Source of the DNA: Chloroflexota bacterium
GTDB taxonomy: Bacteria; Chloroflexota; Anaerolineae; UBA4142; SHND01
DNA length: 35,167 nt
Assembly: GCA_029778615.1 (NCBI GenBank)
Contig: JAKOPZ010000208.1
Span: 64,001-99,167, forward strand
Direction of reading: 5' to 3'
The first letter of the stretch is position 1. Every line of letters starts with the position of its first letter. Under the pieces are notes generated by a model, which saw nothing but the letters and a program-made list of their open reading frames with translations, made no database searches and was not told the origin of the DNA. Of this stretch, positions 1 through 6,952 are shown in pieces. A program made the position numbers and the translations under genes.

Positions 1-180
1 CAGACGCGCGATTTAGAGGAAACCATCAACAACACGGATGTGGACTATGTGTTGATTGCGACGCCGATTGATTTGCGGCGGCTCATCCACATCAAACATC
101 CCGCCGACCGTGTGCGTTATGAACTACAGGAAATCGGTCAGCCGACGCTCCGAGAGCTCTTGAAAGAAAAATTAGGGTAA
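1..180 (+). CDS. C-terminal end of a COG2403-type GTPase-like protein (partial)
   Basis: Only the last 59 residues are present; the frame is open from base 1 to the TAA at 178-180. The piece contains VLIATPIDLRRLIHI followed by RVRYELQEIG and a Leu/Lys-rich end. This matches, from memory, the conserved C-terminus of the COG2403 predicted GTPase family, which is related to archaeal cyclic 2,3-diphosphoglycerate synthase. The activity cannot be judged because the nucleotide-binding part lies outside the window. A terminator follows directly, so this is the last gene of its transcript. Confidence 0.6.
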   Translation, partial: QTRDLEETINNTDVDYVLIATPIDLRRLIHIKHPADRVRYELQEIGQPTLRELLKEKLG

Positions 181-184
181 AGAC

Positions 185-222
185 AAAATCGGCTCGGTTT
201 AAAATATCCGTGCCGATTTTTT
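185..222 (+). terminator. Intrinsic terminator of the first gene
   Basis: The arms 185-193 and 212-220 are perfectly complementary (AAAATCGGC with GCCGATTTT). Three more pairs form inside after one mismatch, around a loop of about 10 nt, and a run of T closes the structure. It begins 5 nt after the stop codon at 180. Confidence 0.8.
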
Positions 223-232
223 ACTGTGTGCC

Positions 233-1003
233 ATGGAAAAACGACGGCTATTTCGTTTTGCGCGTGCGCGACGAATGTCTATTCTAATGGCAGTCGTAAT
301 GCTTGCTTCTTGTACTGCCACAACAAATTCCTTCCCAACGGCTACGTTATTTCCGGGCGCACCGCCCTTTCCGCCTGCACCCACAGGGCAAGTTCAAAGA
401 TTGCCCACGCCGGACGTGAACGCCTTTCCAACACGAACGCCGCGCCAGAAACGTAGCCGGACGCCCAAGCCCACATCTATTCCACAAACCGAAACGCCTC
501 CGCCAACAATCGCATTCGTTACGCCCGGGGCAAAATGGATAACATTCCGAGATGAGTACTTTGGGATAGAGTTCGAATATCCTGAAAATTGGTTTGTTTC
601 CACTCCACCGACAAACGAATATGTTTCCGGCACAATTTCACTTCGGAACGCCCAACCGATGGAGGCAGAACGCCCTGAGCCCAAAACGATTGGCGAGCCG
701 TTCGCAATGGATTTTGGAGTGACATTTCAAGCAGTGGACCCATCCTTCTCACTGGAGGACTATGTAGCACGTTCAATCAATGGCATTCCCGCGAGTGCAT
801 TTATTTCACGAATGCCAATTCAGTCTATTGGCGGCTATCCGGCGGTACAGTTCTTGTATCGCGGTCCGGTAGACGCAGACTCAACGTATCGTGCGGTCAT
901 AATCGCCAAAGAACCAAATCTGTACGACATCTCAATTTTTCCGGTCAACCGCATGGATAACGAAATTGTCGAAAGAGTTCTGAATTCGATTCGGTTCAAA
1001 TGA
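233..1003 (+). CDS. Secreted lipoprotein with PsbP-like C-terminal domain
   Basis: A 256-residue predicted lipoprotein of unknown specific function. The N-terminus is basic, then comes a short hydrophobic stretch ending in the lipobox LASC with Cys27 as the likely lipidated residue. Residues 30-90 are a Pro/Thr/Arg-rich spacer typical of Chloroflexota lipoproteins. From about residue 103 a compact alpha/beta domain begins with FGIEFEYPENWFV, the opening strand pattern of PsbP/Mog1-like domains. Met15 (base 275) is an alternative start that would give a shorter n-region; no clear ribosome binding site separates the two. The gene stands alone between terminators. The domain assignment is by pattern only. 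Confidence 0.6.
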   Translation: MEKRRLFRFARARRMSILMAVVMLASCTATTNSFPTATLFPGAPPFPPAPTGQVQRLPTPDVNAFPTRTPRQKRSRTPKPTSIPQTETPPPTIAFVTPGAKWITFRDEYFGIEFEYPENWFVSTPPTNEYVSGTISLRNAQPMEAERPEPKTIGEPFAMDFGVTFQAVDPSFSLEDYVARSINGIPASAFISRMPIQSIGGYPAVQFLYRGPVDADSTYRAVIIAKEPNLYDISIFPVNRMDNEIVERVLNSIRFK

Positions 1004-1052
1004 ACGCTGTATAGCTTTTTGGTTGTAGGTTATGTACCATTCACTTGAAAGA

Positions 1053-1082
1053 AAACTGGCTCTCGCATGCGAGAGCCAGTTT
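1053..1082. terminator. Bidirectional terminator between convergent genes
   Basis: A perfect 30-nt palindrome (AAACTGGCTCTCGCA and its complement) lies between the lipoprotein gene ending at 1003 and the protease gene ending at 1091. A-rich sequence on its left and T-rich sequence on its right let it work for both strands. Confidence 0.8.
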
Positions 1083-1090
1083 CAATTTCG

Positions 1091-2215
1091 TTATGCCGGG
1101 CGCGCCACCAGCGTAATTGGTATTTTCAATGTTTGTCCGCCGCGTTCGACAGAGAGCGTCACCGTGTCGCCGACATGATACTTGAACAAAATCGAGCGCA
1201 GTGAGTTTTCTTGGTCAATGGGTGTCTGGTCAATCGCCGTCACCACATCTTGTACACGAATTCCCGCGCGCGCCGCAGGGCTGTTCGCCGTGACTTGATT
1301 AATCAGCACGCCGTTTTTCGTTGTGAGATTCAATTCTGCGGCGAGCTGCGGTGTGAGTTCAGTGTACGAAATGCCAATGAACGGATATTCGATGCGTCCG
1401 CGCGAAATCAACTGCTCCGCCACCGAGCGCACCGTGTTGGCAGGGACTGCAAAGCCCAATCCTTCCGCCGGCGCACCGCCCACACTGTCGCGGACGACGA
1501 GCGTATTGATGCCGACAATTTGTCCCGCAAGATTAATCAACGGACCGCCGGAATTGCCGTGATTGATGGCGGCATCCGTCTGAATCAAATTCTCTTGGTC
1601 GGACACTTTGCGATTCAATCCACTGACAACGCCTACCGTGACCGAGCCGCGATAATTTCCGAGCGGGCTGCCGATGGCAATGACCCATTCGCCAAGTTGC
1701 AGCGCGCTCGAATCGCCGAACGGAACATACGCGGGCACGTTGCCATTGACTTTCAAGACGGCGATGTCGGTCAACGGGTCTGTGCCAACAATCGAAGCAT
1801 CTACGCGTGTGCCATCACTGTAAATGACCGCGACACTGTTTGCGCCTTCGACAACATGATTGTTGGTGATGATGTGCCCGTCTTGCGAAATAATCACACC
1901 CGACCCTGATGCTTGAACGGTACGTCCGAACGAATCGGCGGGAGTGTCGTTGGTGACCACCGTGACGACGGCGGGTTCCACTTTGCGTACAGTATCAATT
2001 AACTCGGTCGTCGTATTGAGAGTGAGATTTTGGACGGCGGGTGCTTGTCCGGCAGACACAGATTTAATTTCTTGCGGCACGGGCGCCGCGACCGGCGGCG
2101 CACTGTTGCGCGCGACGTACATGCCGACCAATCCGCCCATGATACCGCCGCCGACTATACCGAGCAGAATTCCAAGAATGACAATTACGATAATCCAACC
2201 GGATGAACGTGACAT
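1091..2215 (-). CDS. htrA: HtrA/DegP-type S1C serine protease with one PDZ domain
   Basis: A 374-residue membrane-anchored protease that would degrade misfolded proteins outside the cytoplasm. Residues 7-36 form one Gly-rich transmembrane helix. The trypsin-like domain carries the triad His120 (TNNHVVEG), Asp150 (DPLTDIAV) and Ser222 (GNSGGPL). A single PDZ domain occupies about 275-370, so this is the short, DegS-like architecture. The start at 2215 is chosen because an AGGAGG ribosome binding site lies 8 nt upstream; the longer frame beginning at 2236 would read through that site. Phased CTTAA repeats and a GATAAT box lie 130-170 bp upstream and may mediate stress control. Confidence 0.92.
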   Translation of the reverse strand: MSRSSGWIIVIVILGILLGIVGGGIMGGLVGMYVARNSAPPVAAPVPQEIKSVSAGQAPAVQNLTLNTTTELIDTVRKVEPAVVTVVTNDTPADSFGRTVQASGSGVIISQDGHIITNNHVVEGANSVAVIYSDGTRVDASIVGTDPLTDIAVLKVNGNVPAYVPFGDSSALQLGEWVIAIGSPLGNYRGSVTVGVVSGLNRKVSDQENLIQTDAAINHGNSGGPLINLAGQIVGINTLVVRDSVGGAPAEGLGFAVPANTVRSVAEQLISRGRIEYPFIGISYTELTPQLAAELNLTTKNGVLINQVTANSPAARAGIRVQDVVTAIDQTPIDQENSLRSILFKYHVGDTVTLSVERGGQTLKIPITLVARPA

Positions 2216-2344
2216 TGTTGTTGCCTCCTGCAGCACAGCTGAAACCTTTACGCGCTCCCCGCAACATGATTTTGCGGTCTTGTTCCAACATGCCTACTGG
2301 CGAGAAAAAAGTTTTCCGCTGCGCCTTCCTCCATAATCACGAAA

Positions 2345-2386
2345 ATTATCGTCTCATGAGCTTAACGCACGCTTAAACTGACTTAA
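2345..2386 (-). promoter_or_regulatory. Candidate htrA promoter with three phased CTTAA boxes
   Basis: CTTAA begins at 2361, 2372 and 2382 (TTAAG on the coding strand of htrA), spacings of 11 and 10 bp, so all three lie on one face of the helix. A GATAAT hexamer at 2350-2345 on the minus strand follows the last box by 10 nt. The arrangement resembles PhoP/PhoB-type direct-repeat operators bound by OmpR-family dimers. Which regulator binds is inference; an OmpR-family regulator is encoded at 5969-6880. Confidence 0.4.
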
Positions 2387-2398
2387 AGAGTAGCTTGT

Positions 2399-3400
2399 TT
2401 ATGGCGGCAGCTTGGATGCCAAATCATCCAACGTGTCGTCATACGAAACGCGAATTCTCGGCAGCGCGAACAGAATGTCCGCGCTCTGTTTGTAACCACA
2501 GCACAAAATCAGCGCGGCGCGGTACCCCGCCGCTTGTGTTTCCGCCATGACTTTCGGATTGAACGCGCCGAACGGATACGAAAGCGCGTAAATCGGATGT
2601 CCCAACTTGTCCTCGATTTTCGTTTTTGAATCGCGCAGTTCGCGCCGCATTTCCTCCAACGTGATTTTGGTCAAGTCGGCGTGCGAGATGGTGTGACCAC
2701 CAAACTCCATCCCTGCGCGGTCCATTTCCAAAATTTGCTCCCAATTCACCAACAGCTCGCCGCCCGCGTCCGCGTAACGCGTCGGCACAAAAAAATTGCC
2801 GACCATGCCGCGCTGTTTCAGTTCAGGAAACGCGACGGTGTACGCATCAATCCAGCCGTCGTCAAACGTGAGAAGAATCGGATTCGTGGGCAGCGGCGCG
2901 CCGTTTTCAAAAAACGCGACCAACTGTTTGAACGTAATCGTATGAAACCCGCGCCCCTGTAAATAATCGAGTTGCGCGGCAAATTGGTCAGGCGCAACAC
3001 TCCACGTTTTGAGTGTTTCGCTTGCATTTGGCTCGCGATATTTGAGGTGATGGTACATCAAAACGGGAATATTCACCGACTCCACCGCGTGCGGTGGAGT
3101 GATGAATGCCGTCGGGGTCGGAGCAGGCGTAGAGGTCGCGGCAGCAGTTAGCGTTGCCGACGGCGTTGGCGAGACCTCCGCTGTCGGAGAAGGTAACGCT
3201 TCGGCAGGAATTTCTGTCGCAATCCGCGTGGCAATTGGGAACGGCAGCGGCGTTGGGCGCGCACACGCCGCGAAGGCGCTCATTAGCAAAACCAAGCTCG
3301 CGACCAAAGAGATTGTGGCAAGATGCCGCGACGCGTACCGCCGAGTAAAGCACAGTTTTTTCAAGCGCGTGCTTTCCAATGCGCGGTGCGGAACTGTCAT
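2399..3400 (-). CDS. Polysaccharide deacetylase (NodB/CE4) lipoprotein
   Basis: A 333-residue predicted lipoprotein that would remove N- or O-acetyl groups from a cell-surface polysaccharide or peptidoglycan. The signal sequence ends in AFAAC with Cys46 as the lipidated residue, followed by a Pro/Thr-rich spacer to about residue 105. The NodB domain then shows its metal site: Asp180-Asp181 in LTFDDGW, and His236 and His240 in GGHTISH. A later motif LSYPFGAFN is also typical of the family. The ATG at 3400 is preferred over a longer frame to 3511 because it gives a plausible signal peptide. It lies head to head with the VTT gene at 3461. Confidence 0.85.
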   Translation of the reverse strand: MTVPHRALESTRLKKLCFTRRYASRHLATISLVASLVLLMSAFAACARPTPLPFPIATRIATEIPAEALPSPTAEVSPTPSATLTAAATSTPAPTPTAFITPPHAVESVNIPVLMYHHLKYREPNASETLKTWSVAPDQFAAQLDYLQGRGFHTITFKQLVAFFENGAPLPTNPILLTFDDGWIDAYTVAFPELKQRGMVGNFFVPTRYADAGGELLVNWEQILEMDRAGMEFGGHTISHADLTKITLEEMRRELRDSKTKIEDKLGHPIYALSYPFGAFNPKVMAETQAAGYRAALILCCGYKQSADILFALPRIRVSYDDTLDDLASKLPP

Positions 3401-3460
3401 GCAAGTTGATTTTCCGTTTGACGTACAAAACTTAACGTGCGACAATTTCGCCCGTTGCCT

Positions 3461-4054
3461 ATGACCCCTGCGCCAACTACCCCGCCGCCACAACGCCTGC
3501 GCGTTATCCAAATCTTTACCGTCATCATCATCCTCTTTTCGTTTGCGGCGACTATTTTACTCTTGTTTGACCCCGTACGCCGCGCGCAATTGGAAGAGCT
3601 CATTTCATCGCCCATCGGGTTGGTCGTTCTTTTTTTTCTCGCGCTTATCAGCAACGCCACACTCATTTTGCCGGTGCCGGGAATTGCGCTGACGGCACTC
3701 GCCGCGACGGCTGCCAATCCGTTGGTCGTCGGAATTGTCGCCGGTTCCGGTCAGGCGCTCGGAGAAATGACGGGATATTTGGCAGGTTACAGCGGACAAG
3801 AATTGTTAGATAACGCCCCGCGCTATGAACGCATGGTGAATTGGATGCGCCGCTATGGTGCGCTGACGATTTTTGTGCTTGCCGTCATCCCCAATCCACT
3901 CTTTGATGTGGCGGGAATTGTAGCGGGCGCGCTGCGAATGCCGTGGTGGTTGTATTTGTTATCGGCAGGCGCGGGAAAAATTATAAAGAATGTTGCCATT
4001 GCATACGCGGCAGCATCGGGCATGGACTGGCTTTTGCGGCTTTACGGAAAATAA
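3461..4054 (+). CDS. VTT/DedA-family (SNARE-associated) membrane protein
   Basis: A 197-residue integral membrane protein. After a short Pro-rich cytoplasmic start it has about five hydrophobic segments. The VTT core shows GSGQALGEMTGYLAGYSG, then RYGALTIFVLAVIPNPLFDVAG, and a final helix around KIIKNVAIAYAAA. DedA/VTT proteins are linked to lipid and undecaprenyl-phosphate transport and envelope integrity; the substrate here cannot be read from sequence. A GTG at 3437 would add eight residues. Neither start has a convincing ribosome binding site, so the ATG is a preference only. A strong terminator follows. Confidence 0.8.
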   Translation: MTPAPTTPPPQRLRVIQIFTVIIILFSFAATILLLFDPVRRAQLEELISSPIGLVVLFFLALISNATLILPVPGIALTALAATAANPLVVGIVAGSGQALGEMTGYLAGYSGQELLDNAPRYERMVNWMRRYGALTIFVLAVIPNPLFDVAGIVAGALRMPWWLYLLSAGAGKIIKNVAIAYAAASGMDWLLRLYGK

Positions 4055-4084
4055 TAGGGCTCCGCATAACGCGCATCCAAAAAA

Positions 4085-4127
4085 AATGCCGCACGTGAAA
4101 TTTCACATGCGGCATTCTTTTTTTCTT
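4085..4127 (+). terminator. Terminator of the VTT gene
   Basis: The arms 4085-4093 and 4108-4116 pair perfectly. After one C/A mismatch the inner palindrome GTGAAATTTCAC continues the stem, and a long T-rich tract runs to 4127. Confidence 0.9.
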
Positions 4128-4128
4128 T

Positions 4129-4371
4129 GTGTACTGACACCCATTCAGTACACAACCACCCAACAAAGGAGAACAAACCGTGTTTGTCTGCGTGTCCCAC
4201 CTGACACGTCTATCCCAAACACTATTTGGTTTTAGAAAGGATCAGGCGGGGAATAGAGCTTGGACCCTCCGAACAGGGGTGCGCTCTTGTATATTTCATC
4301 GGCTCGGATATTTACAGCCTCGCTCCGCTTCACCCTTTTTGGCATCCCCCAACCTGTCGCCTGTAGGATAA
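4129..4371 (+). other. Unexplained intergenic island with hairpins and a weak 63-codon ORF
   Basis: Just after the VTT terminator is a perfect 8-bp hairpin, GTGTACTG (4129-4136) with CAGTACAC (4146-4153). Then AAAGGAG stands about 8 nt before a GTG at 4180 that opens a 63-codon frame to the TAA at 4369-4371. Inside it, 4191-4196 and 4203-4208 form another hairpin. The predicted peptide has no recognisable domain or signal, and its codon choice differs from neighbouring genes, which favour GCG and CGC. It could be a small transcript, a relic gene, or noise. I do not recognise a known ncRNA here. Confidence 0.3.
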
Positions 4372-4432
4372 CGTCCGCAGATTAGGCATAAATGAGAACG
4401 GTTTAAAAAGAATGTGAACGCGTGAAAACAAA

Positions 4433-4457
4433 CAACCGTTCTCTATGAGAACGGTTG
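4433..4457 (-). terminator. Terminator of the two-component operon
   Basis: CAACCGTTCTC (4433-4443) pairs with GAGAACGGTTG (4447-4457) around a 3-nt loop. An A-rich stretch to its left gives a U-rich tail on the minus strand. The right-arm sequence GAGAACGGTT occurs again at 4394-4403, so a second, alternative pairing is possible. Confidence 0.75.
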
Positions 4458-4462
4458 CTGAT

Positions 4463-5935
4463 TTACGTCTCATTCAATGCGAAACGCGGTGTAGGCGAAA
4501 CAGAAGTGCTGGCAGGAATCATTTTCGTTTCCGTGAGTGGAAGCCAGATTGTAAACGTACTGCCTTTGCCCAGCTGTGATTCGACAACAATTCTGCCGTT
4601 GTGCGCGTCCACTACCGATTTTGCAATAGAGAGTCCCAAACCGGTGCCGCCCGCATCACGCGAGCGCGCCTTGTCCACGCGATAAAAGCGGTCAAACAAA
4701 TTTGGAATGTTTTCGGGCGCGATACCGATTCCGGTATCGTGTACCGCAATCTTTACCCAGTCGGTTTCTTTGGTCAGCGAAAGCGTGACTTTGCCACCCT
4801 GCGGCGTGTACTTGATAGCATTGTCCACCAGATTCAACAATACCTGTTTCAAACGGTCGCGGTCGCCGACGATGATGGCTTGGTCTTCGGCGCCCAGAGT
4901 AACCAGCACACCTTTCGCAATCACTTGCGCCTGCCGATACACTTCAAGCAGCAGCGTATCCAACTCGATGGGTTGTTTCGCCATCGGCACACCGGAATCT
5001 TGGCGCGCGAGCAGCAGCAAGTCGTCCACCAAACGACTCATGCGCGCGATTTCCGAATCCATTGCCTCAATCATTTGTTCACGGTCCGCAGCATCGTCCG
5101 CCGCGCCGCGTTTCAACAAATCGAGATTGCCGCGCACGGCGGTGAGCGGCGAACGCAGTTCATGGGAAACGTCGGCAACAAAACGCTGCTGCGCGCGAAA
5201 CAACTCTTCAATACGCGCGAGCATTTCGTTAAACGTCATTGCCAGCCGTCCCATTTCATCGGCGGTTGTGGGCACATCAATGCGCCGACCCAAATCGCGC
5301 GCGCGGGTGATTTTGCGCGCGGTCATGGTTACGCGGTCAATCGGTCCGAGAATGTTGCCCGCAATCACCCAGCCGCCAATTGCCGCGACAATCAAGCCCG
5401 CCGCGATACTGACGATGATGAGTGTGGCGAGGTCGCGCAAGGTGTTATCCACTTGCGTCAAGCGTTGGGCAAGTTCGATATACCCAATTACGTTACCCGA
5501 TTTGAGTTTAATCGGCGCCACATACGCGCGCAGGCGCGTTTTGTTTACCGTAAAATCGGAGGGCACCACTTCGCCGCGTTTGGCGCGTTCGTGTTGGTCT
5601 TCGGGGATGACGAGATATTGATTGCCGAGATTTTCGGAACGGCTGATGATGCGTCCATCCAGCGCGCGCAGCTGCACATAAATGTCGCCGTTGGAAAAGA
5701 CATCCGCGTTGGGCAAGATGAGTCCGCCGCGCCGAAGAATGGAGGCAAAATCGTCTTGCAGTGTAATGACGGTGGCGAGACTGGCTTGAATATCACTCGC
5801 GCGTTGCTGCAATGAACGGTCTACTTCTTGGTACGACGTAAAGTAGACTGTGGTGTAAAGCGCAACGCCGAAAACAATGAGGAGCAAGGCGAGGAGTCCG
5901 ACATACCAAAGCGTCAGACGGGTTCGAATGGACAT
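4463..5935 (-). CDS. Sensor histidine kinase (HAMP-HisKA-HATPase)
   Basis: A 490-residue membrane kinase and the sensor partner of the regulator just upstream (34 nt gap). TM1 spans about 8-30, an extracytoplasmic sensor region 31-168, and TM2 about 170-193. HAMP follows to about 246. The dimerisation helix carries the phosphoacceptor His258 in DVSHELRSPLTAV. The ATPase domain shows the N box (LNLVDNAIKYT), the G1 box (HDTGIGI) and the G2 box (GGTGLGLSI). The signal is unknown. It is co-directional with the regulator and probably co-transcribed, ending at the hairpin at 4433-4457. Confidence 0.93.
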   Translation of the reverse strand: MSIRTRLTLWYVGLLALLLIVFGVALYTTVYFTSYQEVDRSLQQRASDIQASLATVITLQDDFASILRRGGLILPNADVFSNGDIYVQLRALDGRIISRSENLGNQYLVIPEDQHERAKRGEVVPSDFTVNKTRLRAYVAPIKLKSGNVIGYIELAQRLTQVDNTLRDLATLIIVSIAAGLIVAAIGGWVIAGNILGPIDRVTMTARKITRARDLGRRIDVPTTADEMGRLAMTFNEMLARIEELFRAQQRFVADVSHELRSPLTAVRGNLDLLKRGAADDAADREQMIEAMDSEIARMSRLVDDLLLLARQDSGVPMAKQPIELDTLLLEVYRQAQVIAKGVLVTLGAEDQAIIVGDRDRLKQVLLNLVDNAIKYTPQGGKVTLSLTKETDWVKIAVHDTGIGIAPENIPNLFDRFYRVDKARSRDAGGTGLGLSIAKSVVDAHNGRIVVESQLGKGSTFTIWLPLTETKMIPASTSVSPTPRFALNET

Positions 5936-5968
5936 GCGAAATAAAAACTACACTTTCTGCGGAGCGAA

Positions 5969-6880
5969 CTACTCTTCTCTTAGTGCGTAACCTACCCCGC
6001 GCACGGTTTGAATCAGGCGCGGTTCGGTTACATCAAATTCGTGCACCATCCCCAACGCGCGGTCGAGCATGGACTTGCGGCGATGGCGGTCCGCCTGGTC
6101 ATATCCTTTGAGCGCGGTCACAACCTTTTGTAGGGCATCGTCATTCTCGTTGTTGCGAATCCGTTTTGCCCACTCGTTGACAAACGCATCCAACCCGCCT
6201 TCGACGCTTGCATTTTTATAGCCCTGATTTTGTTCGGCGGTCAGGACTTGGGCAAGTTCATTTGAGGTTGCCTCTAATTTTGACCTTAGGTAACGAATAT
6301 ACACTTCCAAAATATTTGACTCGCCGCCGAAATCATAGCCCCAGATGCGGTCATAAATCAATTCACGCGAAAGCACTTGGCGCGGATGCAAAATGAAAAA
6401 ATGCAGCAAATCAAATTCTTTGGTCGTCAAATCAATCTTGCGCCCGCTCCGCGTGACTTCGCGCGTGCTGGTGTCGAGCGTCAAATCCGAAAAACGAAAC
6501 GTCGTTTGGTCTGCGGCTTTGTTGCGGCGCAAGAGCGCTTTTACGCGCGCCAAGAGCTCTTCGAACGCGAACGGTTTTACCAAATAATCGTCCGCGCCGC
6601 TCTCGAACCCTTTCACTTTGTCCGACACGGTATCTTTCGCGGTCAACATCAAAATCGGCGTTTCGCCCCCGGAACGCAAGCGCCGCGCCACTTCCAGACC
6701 ATCCAGCCCCGGCAGCATCACATCGAGAATCACGAGGTCCGGCACATTGTCGCGCGCGGCTTTCAGCCCCGTTTCGCCATCATGCGCGACTTCTACTTTG
6801 TATCCTTCGTACGCCAAGCCGCGCCGCAGAAAATCGGCAATTTTCACTTCGTCTTCGATAATGAGGATTCGTTCCGCCAT
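5969..6880 (-). CDS. OmpR-family response regulator with a large insertion in the winged helix
   Basis: A 303-residue transcription regulator; the family is usually about 225-240 residues. The receiver domain has phosphoacceptor Asp53 (ILDVMLPG), acidic residues at the start and Lys102 in VKPF. The trans_reg_C domain begins near 125, and its recognition helix ends at [10 protein letters not shown] (195-204). The wing [13 protein letters not shown] resumes only at 288. In typical members about ten residues join these parts; here about 83 do, and they are charged and predicted helical. The ATG at 6880 has a TATAAT box 7 nt upstream and no ribosome binding site, suggesting a leaderless mRNA. Confidence 0.92.
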   Translation of the reverse strand: MAERILIIEDEVKIADFLRRGLAYEGYKVEVAHDGETGLKAARDNVPDLVILDVMLPGLDGLEVARRLRSGGETPILMLTAKDTVSDKVKGFESGADDYLVKPFAFEELLARVKALLRRNKAADQTTFRFSDLTLDTSTREVTRSGRKIDLTTKEFDLLHFFILHPRQVLSRELIYDRIWGYDFGGESNILEVYIRYLRSKLEATSNELAQVLTAEQNQGYKNASVEGGLDAFVNEWAKRIRNNENDDALQKVVTALKGYDQADRHRRKSMLDRALGMVHEFDVTEPRLIQTVRGVGYALREE

Positions 6881-6887
6881 GTGCGTT

Positions 6888-6916
6888 ATTATAAATCAAA
6901 AATCGGCTCGCGCATA
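6888..6916 (-). promoter_or_regulatory. Leaderless promoter of the response regulator
   Basis: TATAAT at 6893-6888 (minus strand) ends 7 nt before the ATG at 6880, so transcription should begin at or beside the start codon. The -35 region (TATGCG at 6916-6911, 17 nt upstream) is a poor match to TTGACA. The same hexamer stands 17 nt upstream of the TATAAT before the GT39 gene. Confidence 0.5.
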
Positions 6917-6952
6917 TCAGCTGCAAAACTTTTTCGCATTCGAACCAATCGC

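Noticed and set aside
4230-4371. Possible SRP RNA, tmRNA or RNase P RNA
   Set aside because: None of the conserved core strings of these RNAs is present.
4601-5815. Open frame of 404 codons on the plus strand
   Set aside because: It lies wholly opposite the sensor kinase, is rich in Arg, His and Gln, has no domain, and reflects codon bias of the real gene.
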